Assembly: GCF_014642075.1 (NCBI RefSeq)
Contig: NZ_BMIK01000003.1
Coordinates: forward strand, 310,001 to 374,000
Source of the DNA: Parapedobacter defluvii
GTDB lineage: Bacteria; Bacteroidota; Bacteroidia; Sphingobacteriales; Sphingobacteriaceae
DNA length: 64,000 nt
Reading direction: 5' to 3'
Positions within the stretch are counted from its first letter, which is position 1. Every line of letters begins with the position of its first letter. The notes below the pieces were generated by a model. The model saw only the letters and a program-made list of their open reading frames with translations. It was not told where the DNA came from and did no database searches. The position numbers were made by a program, and so were the translations under genes. Of the stretch, positions 34,744-45,400 are shown in pieces.

Positions 34744-35709
34744 CTACCTCAATACAATTTTATTGCCTTGTCGCTTCACCTCAATTCGCAGCGTTTCGCC
34801 GATGACATGCAATATTTTGTCCAGATCACCGCGATGAAAAGTCGTTGTCATCCGCAGGTCGCGGATTTTCGGATTTTCAATACGGATGTCCGCATGATAA
34901 GCTTGGCGGAGCACCTCGACGAGGCGCCAAAGCGGCGTATTATCCAGTACAAACCGGTTGTCGACGTAATAATTGTGTAGTTGATCGCTCACCGCTCCCT
35001 CCTCAAACCGGTGGGTAGCGGTATTGATCAGCAGCCTACGTCCCAACGATAACTCGACCTCCCGCCGTGGGCCTGTAACCTTAACGTGACCGCTTTCGAC
35101 GATGACTTCGGTTTCGTCCCCGACCCGCTTTACGTGGAAGGAGGTTCCGAGCACCCGGACCGTAACCTCTCCAGATTGGACGATAAACGGCCTATTGGGA
35201 TCACTTTTCACGTTAAAAAACACTTCACCTTCGTCCAGCGTCGCGACACGCTGCTGGGTACGAGCCTCCTGCGCATACCGTAAAGCGGCGAAGCTGTTTA
35301 GGGTAATGACGCTCCCGTCTGCCAATGTATCGGTTTGCGGTGATGCTTCGGTTTCATATACGACGGGCACCGAATCCACAGGACGGTTACTCCAAACAGT
35401 ATAAAGTGCCCATACTGCCAACGGAAGGAGCACCACAGCGGCCGCATATCGCAGCCAGGTTATCGGCTTTACGGATCCCCCCTTGCGCGCAGAGGCCACG
35501 GAATCCCGGTGTTGCACAAAACGGCGCCACGCATCTTCCTCACTCACGGTCAGCTCCTTTCCAAGCGACTCACTGGTTTTCCAGATCCGTTGCAGTTGCT
35601 CAAACCGTCGCGCATTGTCGGGATGTGCAGCCATCCACGTGCGCACGGAGCTTGACTCGGCTTCGCTTGTCTCGTTCAATAAATATTTGGTCAACAGTAT
35701 ATCATCCAT
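34744..35709 (-). CDS. FecR-type anti-sigma factor
   Basis: A 321-residue protein starting at the ATG 35707-35709 (MDDILLTKYLLNE), which overlaps the sigma-factor stop by 8 bp. It has a cytoplasmic sigma-binding part, one membrane helix (about 84-106), the FecR domain (TLADGSVITLNSFAALRYAQ, VATLDEGEVFFNVKSDPNRPF) and a C-terminal DUF4974-like domain (FVLDNTPLWRLVEVLRQAYH). By analogy it restrains the adjacent sigma factor until the periplasmic STN domain of the downstream protein makes contact. That contact is an inference. Confidence 0.92.
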   Translation of the reverse strand: MDDILLTKYLLNETSEAESSSVRTWMAAHPDNARRFEQLQRIWKTSESLGKELTVSEEDAWRRFVQHRDSVASARKGGSVKPITWLRYAAAVVLLPLAVWALYTVWSNRPVDSVPVVYETEASPQTDTLADGSVITLNSFAALRYAQEARTQQRVATLDEGEVFFNVKSDPNRPFIVQSGEVTVRVLGTSFHVKRVGDETEVIVESGHVKVTGPRREVELSLGRRLLINTATHRFEEGAVSDQLHNYYVDNRFVLDNTPLWRLVEVLRQAYHADIRIENPKIRDLRMTTTFHRGDLDKILHVIGETLRIEVKRQGNKIVLR

Positions 35710-36280
35710 AGCCGTATAGATTTGGCAATACAATGAGCAACAATGGCAGGAAATCAGCCAATTGTACACGCAATAATTTCAATGCTTTTCCCATGTGGGC
35801 TTCAACTGTTTTTAGCGAAATACCCAATCTCTCAGCAATTTCCTGGTACTTAAGTTCTTCGAAACGGCTTAACTGGAAGACCGTACGGCATTTTTCCGGC
35901 AGTTGTCGGAGTGCCTGCTGTAACTGACGTTGGAGTTCCTTATCCGCCTCCGTTTCTTCGGTCTGTTGTTGTTTATAAGCCACGATCGCTTCCTCCATAT
36001 ATTTCCGTTGAACCTTTTTATGTTTCAAATAGTTCAAGCTTTCGTGGTACACGGATTTGTAAAGATACGCCCGAAGCGAGGTGTGTATCGCCATCCGTTC
36101 CCGGCTTTCCCAGAGTTTCATAAAAACGGTCTGAACGATTTCTTCCGCCACGGCCTCGTCTTGCAGCATCGTATACGAATAGGCATGCAATGCTTTAAAA
36201 TTACTTTTAAACGCCGCTTCAAAAACGGCTTCCTGATCCGTATGTACCAATGTTTCTCTTTTGGCCAAAGTTACTTCCAT
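35702..36280 (-). CDS. ECF sigma factor (FecI-like)
   Basis: A 192-residue ECF sigma factor: region 2 (AFKSNFKALHAYSYTML, EIVQTVFMKLWESRE) and region 4 (LRQLPEKCRTVFQLSRFEEL, EIAERLGISLKTVEAHMGKAL). It ends in an unusual hydrophobic C-terminus (LADFLPLLLIVLPNLYGYG), a feature seen in some Bacteroidetes ECF factors and possibly membrane-associating. It is translationally coupled to FecR (8-bp overlap). The start at 36280 gives a slightly long N-terminus; a shorter form cannot be excluded. Confidence 0.92.
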   Translation of the reverse strand: MEVTLAKRETLVHTDQEAVFEAAFKSNFKALHAYSYTMLQDEAVAEEIVQTVFMKLWESRERMAIHTSLRAYLYKSVYHESLNYLKHKKVQRKYMEEAIVAYKQQQTEETEADKELQRQLQQALRQLPEKCRTVFQLSRFEELKYQEIAERLGISLKTVEAHMGKALKLLRVQLADFLPLLLIVLPNLYGYG

Positions 36281-36406
36281 TTGGTTATGTTGACAACTTT
36301 GTCGCGGTATACCCTTAGTCAGGATTTGATTTTTTCACGCTGACGGCAACGTTTTTTTTTGGAAAGCCGGATAGCCGTCAGGCAGCTTTCTTAGCGCCTT
36401 GCGACT

Positions 36407-36433
36407 TTGCGTGATATTTTTTTACTAATTTTG
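36407..36433 (+). promoter_or_regulatory. Promoter for the SirB1-like gene
   Basis: TTG at 36407-36409 and TAATTTTG at 36426-36433 are spaced by 16 nt. The -7 is an exact TAnnTTTG and ends 5 nt before the ATG at 36439, which predicts a leaderless transcript. Confidence 0.5.
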
Positions 36434-36438
36434 TGTTG

Positions 36439-37293
36439 ATGAACGAGAAAGAATTAGATTCTTTGATCAAGTTGCTGGATGATCCCGATTCGGAAGTTTT
36501 CCAGCATGTGGAGCAAAAGCTGATTACCATGGGGCCCGAGGTGATCACGCGATTGGAATCCGCTTGGGAGCAATCGTTTGACGTAGTGTTGCAAACCCGC
36601 ATCGAAAACCTGATTCATAAAATCCAGTTCGAAGACGTTTTGCAGGAACTGGAACTTTGGAAGGTAAGCGGTTCCTTTGATTTGCTTCAGGGGCTCATCA
36701 TTGTCAACAAATACCAATATCCTGACATGAATGAGCAAAAAATCATCAATCAAATTGAAGCGATCAAGCGCGATGCTTGGTTGGAGATGATTTACAGCAT
36801 GAGCGCGGTTGAAAAAGTTCGGTTGCTCAACAACATCATTTACAATACCCATGGATTCTCGGGAAACACCAGCAATTACCACGACCCGCAGAACTCCTAC
36901 ATCGGCCAGGTACTGGAAACCCGTCGGGGAAGCCCTATCCTTTTGGCATGTGTATACAGCATCGTAGCCCAAAAGCTCGACATACCGATTTATGGCGTCA
37001 ATCTGCCCAAGCATTTTATTTTAGCTTACACCGAAGACCATACGCCGGTTGAGGATAAAAACGGCATTTTGTTTTATATCAATGCATTCAACCGCGGTCA
37101 GATATTTGGGCGCCACGATGTCATCGCCTTTCTGAAGCAGCTTAACCTCGCTCCCAGCGAAAATTTTGTGCTTCCCTGTTCGAACCTTGATATCGTTACC
37201 CGCGTGCTGCGCAATTTGGTTTCGTCGTATTCGCAAGCGGGTAATACCGCCAAGACTGAAGAAATTAATCGGATGATTGACGTCCTAGCGTAA
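36439..37293 (+). CDS. SirB1-like transglutaminase-core protein
   Basis: A 284-residue protein of the SirB1/Transglut_core2 family: a helical repeat-like N-terminus (LIKLLDDPDSEVFQHVEQKL) followed by RRGSPILLACVYSIVAQKLD, where the catalytic Cys of true transglutaminases is replaced locally by the SPILLA-C pattern, and by GVNLPKHFILAY with the family His. Members are conserved in Bacteroidetes and Proteobacteria but their reaction is unproven. The ATG at 36439 is preferred to the GTG at 36433, which overlaps the promoter. Confidence 0.85.
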   Translation: MNEKELDSLIKLLDDPDSEVFQHVEQKLITMGPEVITRLESAWEQSFDVVLQTRIENLIHKIQFEDVLQELELWKVSGSFDLLQGLIIVNKYQYPDMNEQKIINQIEAIKRDAWLEMIYSMSAVEKVRLLNNIIYNTHGFSGNTSNYHDPQNSYIGQVLETRRGSPILLACVYSIVAQKLDIPIYGVNLPKHFILAYTEDHTPVEDKNGILFYINAFNRGQIFGRHDVIAFLKQLNLAPSENFVLPCSNLDIVTRVLRNLVSSYSQAGNTAKTEEINRMIDVLA

Positions 37294-37296
37294 TCC

Positions 37297-38439
37297 CTAT
37301 TGGGAGTTAGGCCTTCCCCTTACATCCAGAAATAGGCCGAACGGCCGACGGGCATTGTTTAAGGTATCCAGTGAAACGGACGCCTCCGGTGCCACGTTTC
37401 CGTCGTCTGAGAGCCGGAATCGTAAAATCCTTCCCGGTTGCCCGCCTGATACTTGTGTGTCGTAATCGGCTACAAAAATCGTTCGTCTGTCCTTTCTCGG
37501 ATCAATCGCCACATCCATGGGACCGGTTAATCCCGTTAGAGCCCCCTGAATGGTGCGGGTTGGCGTAACAGTGGTGACAGAACCAGGCGCAAGTTTGGCT
37601 TTGATTCCGTCAATGATATAGATCCGACCATCCATCACCGGATCATTAACCGTTCCGGTACCGTAATCGGCGGCTACCAGTACATCCAACGAATCAACGA
37701 ATGCGATGCCACGAATCGATGTAGCACCTTCGATGCGAACCGTTGAAAGCGCCGAGAAATCAGCTGCCAACGAATCGACGTCGGACAACCCGTCGTATAA
37801 CGATATTCCTCCATTTCCATCTGCCGAATTAGATACCAACAGATTATTTCCCCATAGTGCCATCCCCCAGGGCCTCATGGAAGATTCCAGCCGGAGAACC
37901 TTGTGGGGCCGGGTATATCCACTGCGATTCTTGGGCCGGTGATACCCATAAATCACGGTTCGTCCTTCAATTTCGGTTGAGTTATTGGCGACGTACAGAT
38001 ATTCCGACAGATGGTGATAGACAAGCCCGCGCATGGCATTAAGTCCGCGATACTGTATGGTCGTGTTATTGCTAAGAACTCCGAACGGGCCGACGTTCAT
38101 GATCCGGATGGTGGTATCTCTACCTCTCCCATCTCCATAGCCGGCCTGAAAAACCGCGCTTGCAAACGGATCGAAATAAATTCCTGCCCCGCCCTGCAAT
38201 GCTTCCGAATCGTGGCTAAGCGCCACACCCAGCGCTGCCCCTGTGGTATCCGCCGGATCGATCAGTAACACATTGTCAATGGGCTCCCCGGACGTATTCG
38301 TCTGATAATTCCCAATTGAAATATACAGCCGTGCAATCGGCCGTACAGGCGTAGCGGGTTCATCGTCATTGCGCATACAGCCACCCAGCATCATTGCCGC
38401 AATCGCCGTTACTACGAAAAAGCCAAACAAATTCTTCAT
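37297..38439 (-). CDS. Beta-propeller lipoprotein (NHL/SMP-30-like)
   Basis: A 380-residue lipoprotein (signal KNLFGFFVVTAIAAMMLG, lipobox LGGC). The mature part is a repeat of beta-propeller blades with patterns such as NAMRGLVYHHLSEYLYVANN, MRPWGMALWGNNLLVSN, SIRGIAFVDSLDVLVAADYG and GPMDVAIDPRKDRRTIFVAD, resembling NHL or SMP-30-type propellers. The ligand is unknown. The start at 38439 is fixed by a full promoter whose predicted start site lies downstream of the alternative ATG at 38457. It converges on the SirB1-like gene with a 3-bp gap. Confidence 0.8.
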   Translation of the reverse strand: MKNLFGFFVVTAIAAMMLGGCMRNDDEPATPVRPIARLYISIGNYQTNTSGEPIDNVLLIDPADTTGAALGVALSHDSEALQGGAGIYFDPFASAVFQAGYGDGRGRDTTIRIMNVGPFGVLSNNTTIQYRGLNAMRGLVYHHLSEYLYVANNSTEIEGRTVIYGYHRPKNRSGYTRPHKVLRLESSMRPWGMALWGNNLLVSNSADGNGGISLYDGLSDVDSLAADFSALSTVRIEGATSIRGIAFVDSLDVLVAADYGTGTVNDPVMDGRIYIIDGIKAKLAPGSVTTVTPTRTIQGALTGLTGPMDVAIDPRKDRRTIFVADYDTQVSGGQPGRILRFRLSDDGNVAPEASVSLDTLNNARRPFGLFLDVRGRPNSQ

Positions 38440-38454
38440 CCAACCGGTTTTTGG

Positions 38455-38486
38455 CAAAGTTAGAAAAATTATCGCTGATCCGGCAA
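38455..38486 (-). promoter_or_regulatory. Promoter for the beta-propeller lipoprotein
   Basis: On the minus strand TTG (38484-38486), a 21-nt spacer and TAACTTTG (38455-38462) match the Bacteroidetes consensus TTG-N17-23-TAnnTTTG fully. The -7 ends 15 nt before the ATG at 38439. Confidence 0.7.
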
Positions 38487-38597
38487 CAATCGCCCTGCCA
38501 GGAAATTACGGAATGGGACCGGCCGGGCTGGCAAGTTATTTGCAACAGTCCGCCAATCTCCGTAATATTGCATTTTGAAAATAAGTAGGTGCGTACG

Positions 38598-39275
38598 ATG
38601 GATACCGGAATCAAACGTGAAAAACTAGAACTGCCTAACGGCGAAAGTAAATTGCTGTTGCACTCCTGCTGTGCGCCTTGCTCCGGCGAGGTGATGGAAG
38701 CCTTGATCGCTTCGAACATTGATTTCACCATATACTTTTACAACCCCAATATCCATCCCCGCAAAGAGTATGACCTACGCAAGGATGAAAACATCCGGTT
38801 TGCCGAAAAGCATAACATTCCCTTCGTGGATGCCGATTACGATGTAGACAATTGGTTCACCCGTGCTAAGGGAATGGAGCATGAGCCCGAACGTGGCATC
38901 CGTTGCACCATGTGCTTTGACATGCGATTCGAGCGCACGGCACTGTATGCGTATGAAAACGGATTCCCTGTGATTACCAGCTCGCTGGGCATTTCGCGTT
39001 GGAAGAACTTCCAGCAGATCAACGACTGCGGCGAACGTGCTGCGGGTCACTATCCCGGCATTACGTACTGGACCTACAACTGGCGTAAAAAAGGCGGGTC
39101 TTCACGTATGCTCGACATCTCCAAACGCGAACATTTTTACATGCAGGAATACTGTGGTTGTGCCTATTCGCTGCGCGACACCAATCATTGGCGGCTTCAA
39201 AACGGCCGTGAACGCATTGAAATCGGCAAAAACTACTACGGGGATGAAGGCAATGCTACCCCAGCTTGCTCTTAA
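38598..39275 (+). CDS. queH: Epoxyqueuosine reductase QueH
   Basis: A 225-residue QueH (DUF208) protein that performs the last step of queuosine synthesis in place of QueG. All cysteine motifs are present: [18 protein letters not shown] and the C-terminal CGCAYS, which bind the Fe-S cluster and second metal site. ATG 38598 is preferred over the GTG at 38589. The last 20 bp overlap the 3' end of the convergent dienelactone hydrolase gene. Confidence 0.95.
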   Translation: MDTGIKREKLELPNGESKLLLHSCCAPCSGEVMEALIASNIDFTIYFYNPNIHPRKEYDLRKDENIRFAEKHNIPFVDADYDVDNWFTRAKGMEHEPERGIRCTMCFDMRFERTALYAYENGFPVITSSLGISRWKNFQQINDCGERAAGHYPGITYWTYNWRKKGGSSRMLDISKREHFYMQEYCGCAYSLRDTNHWRLQNGRERIEIGKNYYGDEGNATPACS

Positions 39276-40107
39276 AAAAATCAATGGTTCGTTTCCAAGC
39301 CAATTTAGCAGCTTCTGCATTGTACCGTGTAGGTGATGTATCGTTATTGAATGCGTGATTCACGTCTTCATAAACATATAGCTGATAATCCACGCCATTC
39401 GCCTTGAGCGCATCCTCATATGCCGGAATGCCCGCATTGATCCGCTCGTCCAGTCCCGCATAGTGTAGCATCAGGCTAGCCTTTATCTTCGGCACATCGA
39501 CTGCATCCGGTTGGCTGCCATAGTAGGCTACAGAGGCCTGCAGGTTCGGATCACCCACGGCTAGCCTACCTGCCATTGCCCCGCCCCAGCAGAAACCCAC
39601 ACAGCCCACCTTTCCGTTGCTCCCCTCGGCTTTTCGTAGGTAATCAAGCCCATTCAGGTAGTTTTGGACGGTTTTTCCCATGTCTAACTGACCGATCAAT
39701 TCCCGCCCCTTATCTTCGTCTGCGGGAGTACCCCCGAAGGGCGACAATGCATCCACACCCAAGGCAATGAATCCTTCTGCTGCGATACGCTTGGTTACGT
39801 CGATGATGTGCGGATTCAACCCACGGTTTTCGTGGATAACCACCACGCCACCTACTCCGGACTTCCCTTTGGGCTTTGCCAAAATCGCCTTCACACTACC
39901 GTCTACACCTGCATATGTGATGTTTTCGGCAGTAATGTCATCGCTATGAAACGGCTTTGCTGCGGCATAATTATTCTGCAGTAAAGGCAATAGGGTTATC
40001 GCGGCGGCGGTACCACCCGTGAGCATGGCAAGTTGTTTCATAAACTCCTTGCGTCCGATCTGGCTGTGGGTATACCGATCGTATAAATTAATAACACGTT
40101 GGTCCAT
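39256..40107 (-). CDS. Dienelactone hydrolase family protein
   Basis: A 283-residue alpha/beta hydrolase with an N-terminal hydrophobic segment ([20 protein letters not shown]) that may direct export. The catalytic Cys nucleophile sits in GFCWGG, with an Asp in GLDERI and the His in VNHAF, the triad of the DLH family. [10 protein letters not shown] is the oxyanion-side motif. The substrate is unknown. It lies 17 bp downstream of the thiol peroxidase gene in the same direction, so the two are probably co-transcribed. Confidence 0.9.
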   Translation of the reverse strand: MDQRVINLYDRYTHSQIGRKEFMKQLAMLTGGTAAAITLLPLLQNNYAAAKPFHSDDITAENITYAGVDGSVKAILAKPKGKSGVGGVVVIHENRGLNPHIIDVTKRIAAEGFIALGVDALSPFGGTPADEDKGRELIGQLDMGKTVQNYLNGLDYLRKAEGSNGKVGCVGFCWGGAMAGRLAVGDPNLQASVAYYGSQPDAVDVPKIKASLMLHYAGLDERINAGIPAYEDALKANGVDYQLYVYEDVNHAFNNDTSPTRYNAEAAKLAWKRTIDFFKSKLG

Positions 40108-40124
40108 GACAACGGGTTTTATTT

Positions 40125-40727
40125 CTATTTTACGGCCGCGAGTGCAGCCGCATAATTGGGTTCCTGTGAAAGTTCCGGCACCTGTTCTTCATAAACGATT
40201 ATTCCTTCCGGATCGATGACGACCACTGCCCGGCTGAGCAATCCCCGCATGGGGCCTTCCGCAAGCTGAACTCCGTATTGCATTCCAAAATCAGATCGGA
40301 AATCAGACAGCATGACGACTTGATCTATCCCCTCGGCACCGCAAAAAGCCTTCAGCGCAAATGGTAAGTCTTTAGATATACAGAGTACCGTCGTATTGGG
40401 GAGATTAGCCGCATCTTCATTGAACTTCCGGACGGACATCGCACATACTCCTGTATTGACGCTGGGAAAAATATTGAGAATGATGTATTTCCCTTTGAAA
40501 TCTTCCAAACGCTTCTCGGATAAATCTACGGCGGTTAACGTAAAGTCTTTGGCTGATGTGCCCACCGCGGGAAGCTTTCCTACTGTGTGCACGGGTTCGC
40601 CGCGAAGTGTAACTGTGGTTGACAACGAATTGTGCGGCGATTGTGCCACCGCAGTGAGTAGCCCAAACATGAGGGCAGAAAAGATCAACGAGCGTATACC
40701 CGATTGAGTGCTTACGAAACGTTTCAT
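40125..40727 (-). CDS. tpx: Exported thiol peroxidase
   Basis: A 200-residue peroxiredoxin of the Tpx family, about 35 residues longer than the cytoplasmic E. coli enzyme because of an N-terminal signal peptide (IRSLIFSALMFGLLTAVAQ). The peroxidatic site is FPSVNTGVCAMSVRKFN (Cys in TGVC) and the resolving Cys lies in LKAFCGAEGID. The TLRGEPVHTVGKLPAVG opening of the mature domain is typical. An extracytoplasmic location is inferred from the signal. It heads a two-gene unit with the hydrolase. Confidence 0.92.
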   Translation of the reverse strand: MKRFVSTQSGIRSLIFSALMFGLLTAVAQSPHNSLSTTVTLRGEPVHTVGKLPAVGTSAKDFTLTAVDLSEKRLEDFKGKYIILNIFPSVNTGVCAMSVRKFNEDAANLPNTTVLCISKDLPFALKAFCGAEGIDQVVMLSDFRSDFGMQYGVQLAEGPMRGLLSRAVVVIDPEGIIVYEEQVPELSQEPNYAAALAAVK

Positions 40728-40790
40728 GACTCTTTTTCATTTTAAACGTTTTTTCACCCGACACTCGTATCGTGTAACGAAAATAATCTA

Positions 40791-40833
40791 AAGTGCTCTG
40801 CAAAACTTAACTTAACAAGCTTGCAGAGCACTT
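40791..40833. terminator. Terminator after the SusD-like gene
   Basis: A perfect 13-bp inverted repeat (AAGTGCTCTGCAA and its complement) with a 17-nt loop lies 15 bp beyond the SusD stop on the minus strand. It separates the utilisation locus from tpx. Confidence 0.8.
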
Positions 40834-40847
40834 ATCCCACTGTGTAT

Positions 40848-42395
40848 TTAATAGCCGTGGTTCTGAGTCAAATTGGTGTTGATCTGTAATTCACGGGCCG
40901 GAATGGCGTATATGAATTTATCTTCACTGATGTCAAAGGTATTGGGAAGCAGCCAGCCATACAGTGCCTTTAAACGTTCGCCCTTTGCCTGAATGGCCTC
41001 GATGGCCATACCGGTACGTATCAGATCTGTCCAACGATGGTTTTCAAATGCCAGCTCATGCCGCATCTCGTTGGCGACGTCTAACGCCGTAACGGTACTA
41101 AGCTCGCCCAGGTTTGCCCGCTTTCTCACTTGATTAATATAGGGAAGGGCTTCAGTTGCCTTACCCTGCGCTACGAGACTTTCAGCTAATAGCAGCAAAG
41201 CTCCAGCATACCGAAAAACCGGCCAGTTATTGTCTGTGTTAAATTCCACTTGATAAGGTGGATGAAGATATTTCCTAATAAAATACTGATAACCCACACC
41301 CGGAGTAGGACGGTAATTCACTGGGCTTTTTACGCCAGTAATGGTCATCACATCGTTGTTATCTACAGACCCTTCTGCCACAGCAATGGACTTAGCAAGC
41401 CGCTCGTCACCAGTTTCATACGAATCGATCATTTCCTGCGTAGGGACGTTCCAGCCGCCACTTGTCAAACCACCCCGAGCGTTGGTACCGTTAACTCCAA
41501 GAATAAAATCCGGATTGGTAGCCTTGGGAATGAAGCGCCAGATAAAATCACTGTGCTGCCCCTCGTTACCCTGTTTGTACTGGACTTCAAAAATCGATTC
41601 CTTATTGTTTTTATGAACAGGGTCAAATACATCAGCATAGTCGTCCATTAAGCCATAATTCATTTGTGTAATATCCAAAAGCTCCGCAGTAGCCTTTTCA
41701 TATTCTTTAGTGGGCTTAGACAAATACGCATATGCGAGCAGCATTTTGGCGGCTCCACGTGTCGCACGGCCCGATTGAGGAAATGTAGAAGCTATCGGTA
41801 ATAGCGGAATGGCTGCATTGAGATCCGTAATAATCTGGGCATACACTTCTTCAGCTGTAGAACGGGGAATAAAAGCTTCTTCGGCTACTACAATTTCTTT
41901 CAACTGAAGGGGTACCCCGCCAAAGTGTTGCACTAGGTCGTAATAGTAAAATGCCCGGAGAAATAGGGCCTCTCCGGTTACTTTATCTTTTTCTTCGGCA
42001 GATAAATTGGCATTTTCTAACCTGCTTAATATGGTGTTAACCTTGGAAATACCTTCATACGCATTGCCATAACGATTTCCCGGCGAATTAGGAGATTGAC
42101 TGGTGAGGCTATTATCCCTGAATTCGGGGTACGCTTCGGCACTGACAAACGAACCCCTATCAGCTGCATAGCGGGTAAAAAAGGTATTATCCGACCGCAT
42201 TTCGTCCATAAATATTCCCATGAAGGCAATGCCTCTGAGATTGGTATATGCGGCAACGGTAGCTTGGTCAAATTGCTCGGCATTTTGATAGAACGAAGCT
42301 GAACTCAGCGACGTGGGAGGAACAAGGTCGAGAAAATCGTTCGAACAGGCTGAGAGTGTCAGCACTGAAACGGTAATATATGCTATTCTTTTCAT
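40848..42395 (-). CDS. SusD/RagB-like outer-membrane lipoprotein
   Basis: A 515-residue glycan-binding lipoprotein (signal and lipobox LTLSAC, Cys 17, followed by NDFLDLVPP, the usual SusD opening). TPR-like helical segments carry the family motifs GEALFLRAFYYYDLVQHFGGVPL, AKMLLAYAYLS, and PYINQVRKRANL with ELAFENHRWTDLIRTG near the end. It forms a lid over the SusC channel encoded 25 bp upstream. It is the last gene of the minus-strand utilisation locus. Confidence 0.96.
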   Translation of the reverse strand: MKRIAYITVSVLTLSACSNDFLDLVPPTSLSSASFYQNAEQFDQATVAAYTNLRGIAFMGIFMDEMRSDNTFFTRYAADRGSFVSAEAYPEFRDNSLTSQSPNSPGNRYGNAYEGISKVNTILSRLENANLSAEEKDKVTGEALFLRAFYYYDLVQHFGGVPLQLKEIVVAEEAFIPRSTAEEVYAQIITDLNAAIPLLPIASTFPQSGRATRGAAKMLLAYAYLSKPTKEYEKATAELLDITQMNYGLMDDYADVFDPVHKNNKESIFEVQYKQGNEGQHSDFIWRFIPKATNPDFILGVNGTNARGGLTSGGWNVPTQEMIDSYETGDERLAKSIAVAEGSVDNNDVMTITGVKSPVNYRPTPGVGYQYFIRKYLHPPYQVEFNTDNNWPVFRYAGALLLLAESLVAQGKATEALPYINQVRKRANLGELSTVTALDVANEMRHELAFENHRWTDLIRTGMAIEAIQAKGERLKALYGWLLPNTFDISEDKFIYAIPARELQINTNLTQNHGY

Positions 42396-42420
42396 GATCG
42401 TTGCATTAATTGATAAGATC

Positions 42421-45400
42421 CTAAAAACCTATGTGTAAACCTGCCGAAAATACACGGGGGACAGGATAACCGACAAAATCACGGCCTTGATTCAAGCCAT
42501 TCAGCCCATTGATGCCCGCCTCCGGATTAAGTCCAGGATAATTGGTGATGATGAAGGCATTCTGCGCGCTTAAATAAATACGTATTGACCTGAGATAGCT
42601 GAGTTTCGGTGAAAAAGAATACCCAAGAGTTATGTTTTTAGCTGCAATGTACGAACCGTCAAAAACCTGCCGAGTTGTGAAATTACGGAAGTCTTCAGTA
42701 GTACCACTCCGGGTCCGTGGATAAATGCCATCTCCCGGGTTTTCCTCCGACCGCCAACGACCCGCTACCCCTTTTCTGACGTTGAAAACACCGTCGAGGT
42801 TTTCGGTAGACTGGAATGCATCGTCTGCAATGTCGTTGCCTACCGTTCCAGCCAATACAATACTCAGGTCAAAATTTTTGTAGGAAAATGTGTTAACCAT
42901 GCCGTATGCGAATGTCGGATTGGGGTTCCCTATGAATGTACGGTCATAACTATCAATAATCCCATCCGGAACACCATCTGGACCGCTGATGTCCTTAAAC
43001 CGGGCGGTACCCACCATGGATGTCGAACTGTGGGGCTGGGTTTCAAACTCTTCCTGGGTCATGTATACCCCTGTATTGATATATCCATAAAACAGGCCGA
43101 TGGGATGCCCTACCGCCGTACGGTTATCGTCCCAATACAAATTGTAGCCACCTATCGGCGCATCGCTCGTTCCCAGTTTCTTAACCAAGTTACGGTCGAA
43201 CGAAATATTGAAATCAGTGGTCCACTGGAATTCACCTACCAAATTTCTCGATCCGATGGTAAACTCATGTCCCCAGAAGTCAAACCGACCAACATTAGAC
43301 GTGATGCTCGAAAACCCCGATTGTATGGGGATATCAATAGCATATAGTAACCCATCGGTTTTCTTCCAATAGTAATCATAGGTAAAAGACAACCGGTTAT
43401 TGAATAGTTCTAAGTCAAGACCAATATCATATCCTTCGGTAGTTTCCCATGTTAAGAAACTATTTCCGATACCATTCAATGATTTGCCGGGTGTTACTTG
43501 ATTACCGAATACGTAGTCGTTGCTGTTCACAGCAGCCAAATATGTATAGTCGCCGATGTTATTGTTACCCACCTTTCCATAACTCAACCGTAACTTCAGG
43601 AGGTTAATCTGCCGGATATTCTGAATAAAGGGTTCTTCAGAAAGTACCCAACCAAGTGAGGCGGAAGGAAAATCACCGAATCTTGTATTTTGACCGAACT
43701 TTGAGGATCCGTCGCTACGGAAAGCGAACGAAGCCAAATATTTGCCGCGGTAATTGTAATTTAGCCGTCCATAGTAGGAAAGCAATGACCAGTCGGCCGC
43801 CTCTACGTTGCCAATCCGCGTAATGGCTGCACTTATCCAGGGAATATCATCATCGGCGAACTCCCGGCCATCGATATAACTATTTTCTCGGCTGTATTTC
43901 TGAACGGTATAGCCACCCAATACATCGATGTTGTGATCATTGTTGAACGATCGCTGGTAAGTTAGCGTATTTTCGCTCATCCAAGTAACGAAACCGGATG
44001 ATTCATACCGGCCGGTGGCCAGTTGTGGTGGAGCACTTCCAAGCCCACCCTGCGCAATTGAAGGGTTGAACGCTCTAAGATTCCCATTATCGGTGTTAAC
44101 ATTAAAACTGGTTTTTGCTTTCAGTCCTTCCAGCAGTTCAAATTCGACATAGCTATTAGCCAAAAAACGATTGGCACGTGCTTTCCGGATGCGCTCGGTT
44201 ACCACCAAGTACCAGTTTGGGTTGGCAAACATGCCGGGTTGTGAAAACGAAACCGGATAGGTACCGTCTTCGTTCCGATAGGAAAGGGTGGGATCCATCA
44301 GATACGCCAATTGGATGATGTTCCTTCCATTGTCCAGTCCGGACACACCGTTATTATAGCCGTTGGAAAACTCAAGGTTCAAGCCCAAAGTCAATCGATC
44401 GGAAACGTTATAGATGTTATTGGTCCGCGCAGTAATCCGCCGATCGGAAGTATTGAGAATCACCCCATTCTGTTTGTTGAGATTCACATTGAAGACCGAC
44501 TTCAGTTTGGTGGTGCCACTGCTGTATGAGATGTTATAGTTTTGATTCATTGCATCACGGAGCAGAACATCAAACCAATCGGTACCATAATTCCCTGCGT
44601 AGCGACTTGGGTCTGCATATACTTCAGGTACTCCTCCCGTATAGCCTTCGTAACGGGCAGCATCTTCGTAGTATTCTTTCTTAAATTGCGCAAATTCCTC
44701 AGCGTTCATTAGATCTGGCCGGCCCCGCTGAGGTACCTGCTGCATACCCATGTTGACCGAAAGTTCCAAGTGCTGCTGTCCATCTTTCGCCTGTTTGGTG
44801 GTGACCAACAACACTCCGTTGGCGGCACGTGATCCGTAAAGTGCGGCGGCAGATGCATCTTTCAATACACTGATGGACTCAATCTCATCGGGACTGAGTG
44901 TTTGGAGGCCGCTTGCCGACGGGAATCCATCAATAACGATAAGCGGTTGATTGCCCGCGCCAATGGAGGCTGCTCCTCGGATGCGGAAAGACATTTCCGA
45001 GCCGGGTGTACCCGAATTGTGATTGATTTGTACACCAGCCATTCTTCCTTGCAGTTTTTGGCCAACATTGGCTACCGGCATATCCCTAAGCTGCGTGGCA
45101 TCGACCTGCACAACGGCACCTGTGAGCTCCCGTTTTTTCTGAGTACCGTAACTCACTACGACTACTTCTTCCAATACTTCTGAACCTGGGGTTAACTGAA
45201 CAGCCAAACTACTGCCTGTCAAAGTAACCGCTTTCCGCAAATAGCCTACGTAGCTGAATACCAAAATGTCGCCCGTCGAGGCGTTGATGGTGAAACGCCC
45301 TTGTCCATCCGTTTGGGCGCTCGTAGAGGTGCCCTGTAAGGTTACGGTTACACCGCTAATAGGCGCTGCAGTCACCGAGTCGGTTACCACCCCTTCTACG

